20,337 nt of DNA from DATAFO01 sp046728935 (GTDB lineage Bacteria; Actinomycetota; Thermoleophilia; Solirubrobacterales; 70-9): positions 1-20,337 of the forward strand of contig JBKPFS010000101.1 of NCBI GenBank assembly GCA_046728935.1. The letters run 5' to 3'. The notes beneath the pieces were generated by a model. The model ran no database searches and was not told where the DNA came from. It was given only the letters and a program-made list of their open reading frames with translations. This document shows positions 19,384 through 20,337 of this stretch, piece by piece. The translations under genes were made by a program, and so were the position numbers. How positions within the stretch are numbered: position 1 is the stretch's first letter; each line of letters starts with the position of its first letter.

Positions 19384-20337
19384 ATGCGTGTGGGCGGCAG
19401 GGTGTCGGCCCGGATCGTGTGCGCGCTGGCCGCGGTGGCGGCGATCGGCTGGTCTGTCGCCGGCTGCGGGGACGAGGGGTCCGAGCCCGGGGGACCGGCT
19501 CCGGCGACGCTCGTGCCGGGCGACGTGCCGCTCTACCTCGAAGGGGCCGTGCGTCCGGAGGGCGACCTGCGCGACGACGTCGAGAGCGCGCTCGGCGACC
19601 TTCTCGGCACCGAGGACGTTGGCGCTCGGATCACCGACGAGCTCGACTCGTCGTTCGCCGAGGACGATCTCGACCTCACCTACGCCGACGACGTCGAGCC
19701 CTGGCTCGGCGAGCGGGCCGGGATCTTCTTCACCAACTTCGAGGAGGAGGCCGACGGCGCCGCGGTGCTGACCACTTCGGACCAGGCGGCCGCCGAGGCC
19801 GCGCTCGATCGCTTCGCCGAGGAGCAGGGCGTTCGCGCCAAGCGCGCCGTCGACGGCATCGACTACACGGTCACCGAGGAGGATGACGCCGTAGGGATCG
19901 TTGACGGGTTCGCCGTCTTCGGCAGCGAGGCGGGCTTCAGGGCTGTCGTCCAGGCATCTGGCGGCGACTCCCTCGCCGATTCCGAGGCCTTCGAGGACGC
20001 CACGGGTGACGCCCCGGATGGAACCGCGGCCACGGTCTACGCGCTCCCGGATCGAGTTCTCGACGGCCTTGCCGCCGCGGGCGAGATCACGCCCTCCGAG
20101 CGCGATGACCTCGCCGCATCGCTGGGCGACGCCGCCGACGCGCCCGGGACGGCGTCGGTTGGCGCGGCGGACTCGGGCTTCTTCGCCGAGCTGACGCTGC
20201 CGTCCGTGGGGGATGCCAGCGGCGCGAAGGAGTTGCTCGAGCGCGTTCCGGATGACGCCTGGATCGCCGTCGGTCTGTCCGACTCGGGCCCGACGCTCGG
20301 CGCTTTGGTCGCCGCGATTCAGAGCGCCGGCCCGGAG
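19384..20337 (+). CDS. DUF3352-like secreted lipoprotein, 3' end beyond window
   Basis: The frame is open from ATG 19384 to the right edge (318 codons, no stop). The N-terminus MRVGGRVSARIVCALAAVAA leads to the lipobox VAGC with lipidated C28, so it is exported and membrane-anchored. The mature part is acidic. It begins with PATLVPGDVPLYLEGAVRPEG and later WLGERAGIFFTNF, then ALDRFAEEQGVRAKRAVDGIDY and GFAVFGSEAGFRAVV. This pattern (threshold-like 'P..V..Y' start, 'WlG.raGi', repeat-like beta elements) is what I associate with DUF3352 proteins of Thermoleophilia and cyanobacteria; function is unknown. It starts 4 bases after the glmS stop, so it is probably co-transcribed with it. Its ribosome binding site is weak. 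The lipoprotein call is firm, the DUF assignment moderate. Confidence 0.82.
   Translation, partial: MRVGGRVSARIVCALAAVAAIGWSVAGCGDEGSEPGGPAPATLVPGDVPLYLEGAVRPEGDLRDDVESALGDLLGTEDVGARITDELDSSFAEDDLDLTYADDVEPWLGERAGIFFTNFEEEADGAAVLTTSDQAAAEAALDRFAEEQGVRAKRAVDGIDYTVTEEDDAVGIVDGFAVFGSEAGFRAVVQASGGDSLADSEAFEDATGDAPDGTAATVYALPDRVLDGLAAAGEITPSERDDLAASLGDAADAPGTASVGAADSGFFAELTLPSVGDASGAKELLERVPDDAWIAVGLSDSGPTLGALVAAIQSAGPE

Noticed and set aside
1..20337. tRNA genes, CRISPR array, insertion sequences or attachment sites
   Set aside because: No GTTCGA-type tRNA arms in cloverleaf context, no spaced direct repeats, no transposase or integrase motifs and no terminal inverted repeats were seen.

Overview
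This window reads as ordinary chromosomal core sequence from a very GC-rich actinobacterium. GTG and TTG starts are common and genes are packed into short operons. The order rplM-rpsI-glmM-glmS is a typical actinobacterial arrangement. A GuaB3-type IMP dehydrogenase relative, a DUF3352-like lipoprotein and a c-di-AMP riboswitch over M23 peptidases also fit this phylum. I lean towards the deep-branching class Thermoleophilia (Solirubrobacterales/Gaiellales-like). That placement is inference from gene content, not from a marker-gene tree. I see no mobile element, CRISPR array, tRNA or rRNA, and no gene-free stretch longer than 300 bases.

Layout. 1-2132 (- strand): a calcineurin-like phosphoesterase, a small lipoprotein with a Gly-rich tail, and a Ser/Thr protein kinase cut by the left edge. 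2168-3451 (+): an integral-membrane M48/Ste24-like protease, overlapping tail to tail with a - strand NAD-dependent sugar epimerase (3409-4344). 4383-9975 (+): argS, an HU-family DNA-binding protein, pyrF, a membrane-anchored LysM protein overlapping a D-Ala-D-Ala carboxypeptidase, and a PfkB-family sugar-phosphate kinase. 9976-10111: an intergenic region with an extended -10 box, stem-loops and a clean intrinsic terminator. 10112-12917 (+): guaB3 and guaA, overlapping. 12930-14646 (-): two tandem M23 peptidases, preceded by a c-di-AMP (ydaO/yuaA-type) riboswitch at about 14671-14820. 14939-19379 (+): rplM, rpsI, glmM, glmS. 19384 to the right edge (+): a lipoprotein open at the window end.

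How it fits together. Much of the window concerns the cell envelope. GlmM and GlmS make glucosamine phosphates for UDP-GlcNAc. The DD-carboxypeptidase trims peptidoglycan stems, the LysM protein probably binds glycan, and the M23 pair is placed under c-di-AMP control. The kinase with its lipoprotein and the membrane protease are plausible envelope-signalling parts. The remainder is translation (ArgS, L13, S9), nucleotide synthesis (PyrF, GuaB3, GuaA), nucleoid structure (HU) and sugar-phosphate metabolism.

The main oddities are these. pyrF has no usable start codon next to a 20-bp tandem duplication. One M23 paralogue has Gln in place of a catalytic His. ArgS has lost both histidines of its HIGH motif. 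Ribosomal protein S9 carries a roughly 130-residue acidic N-terminal extension. A possible stand-alone small RNA or attenuator lies in front of guaB3. Several genes without a Shine-Dalgarno sequence have TAnnnT boxes 6-9 bases before the start codon, which suggests leaderless transcription.
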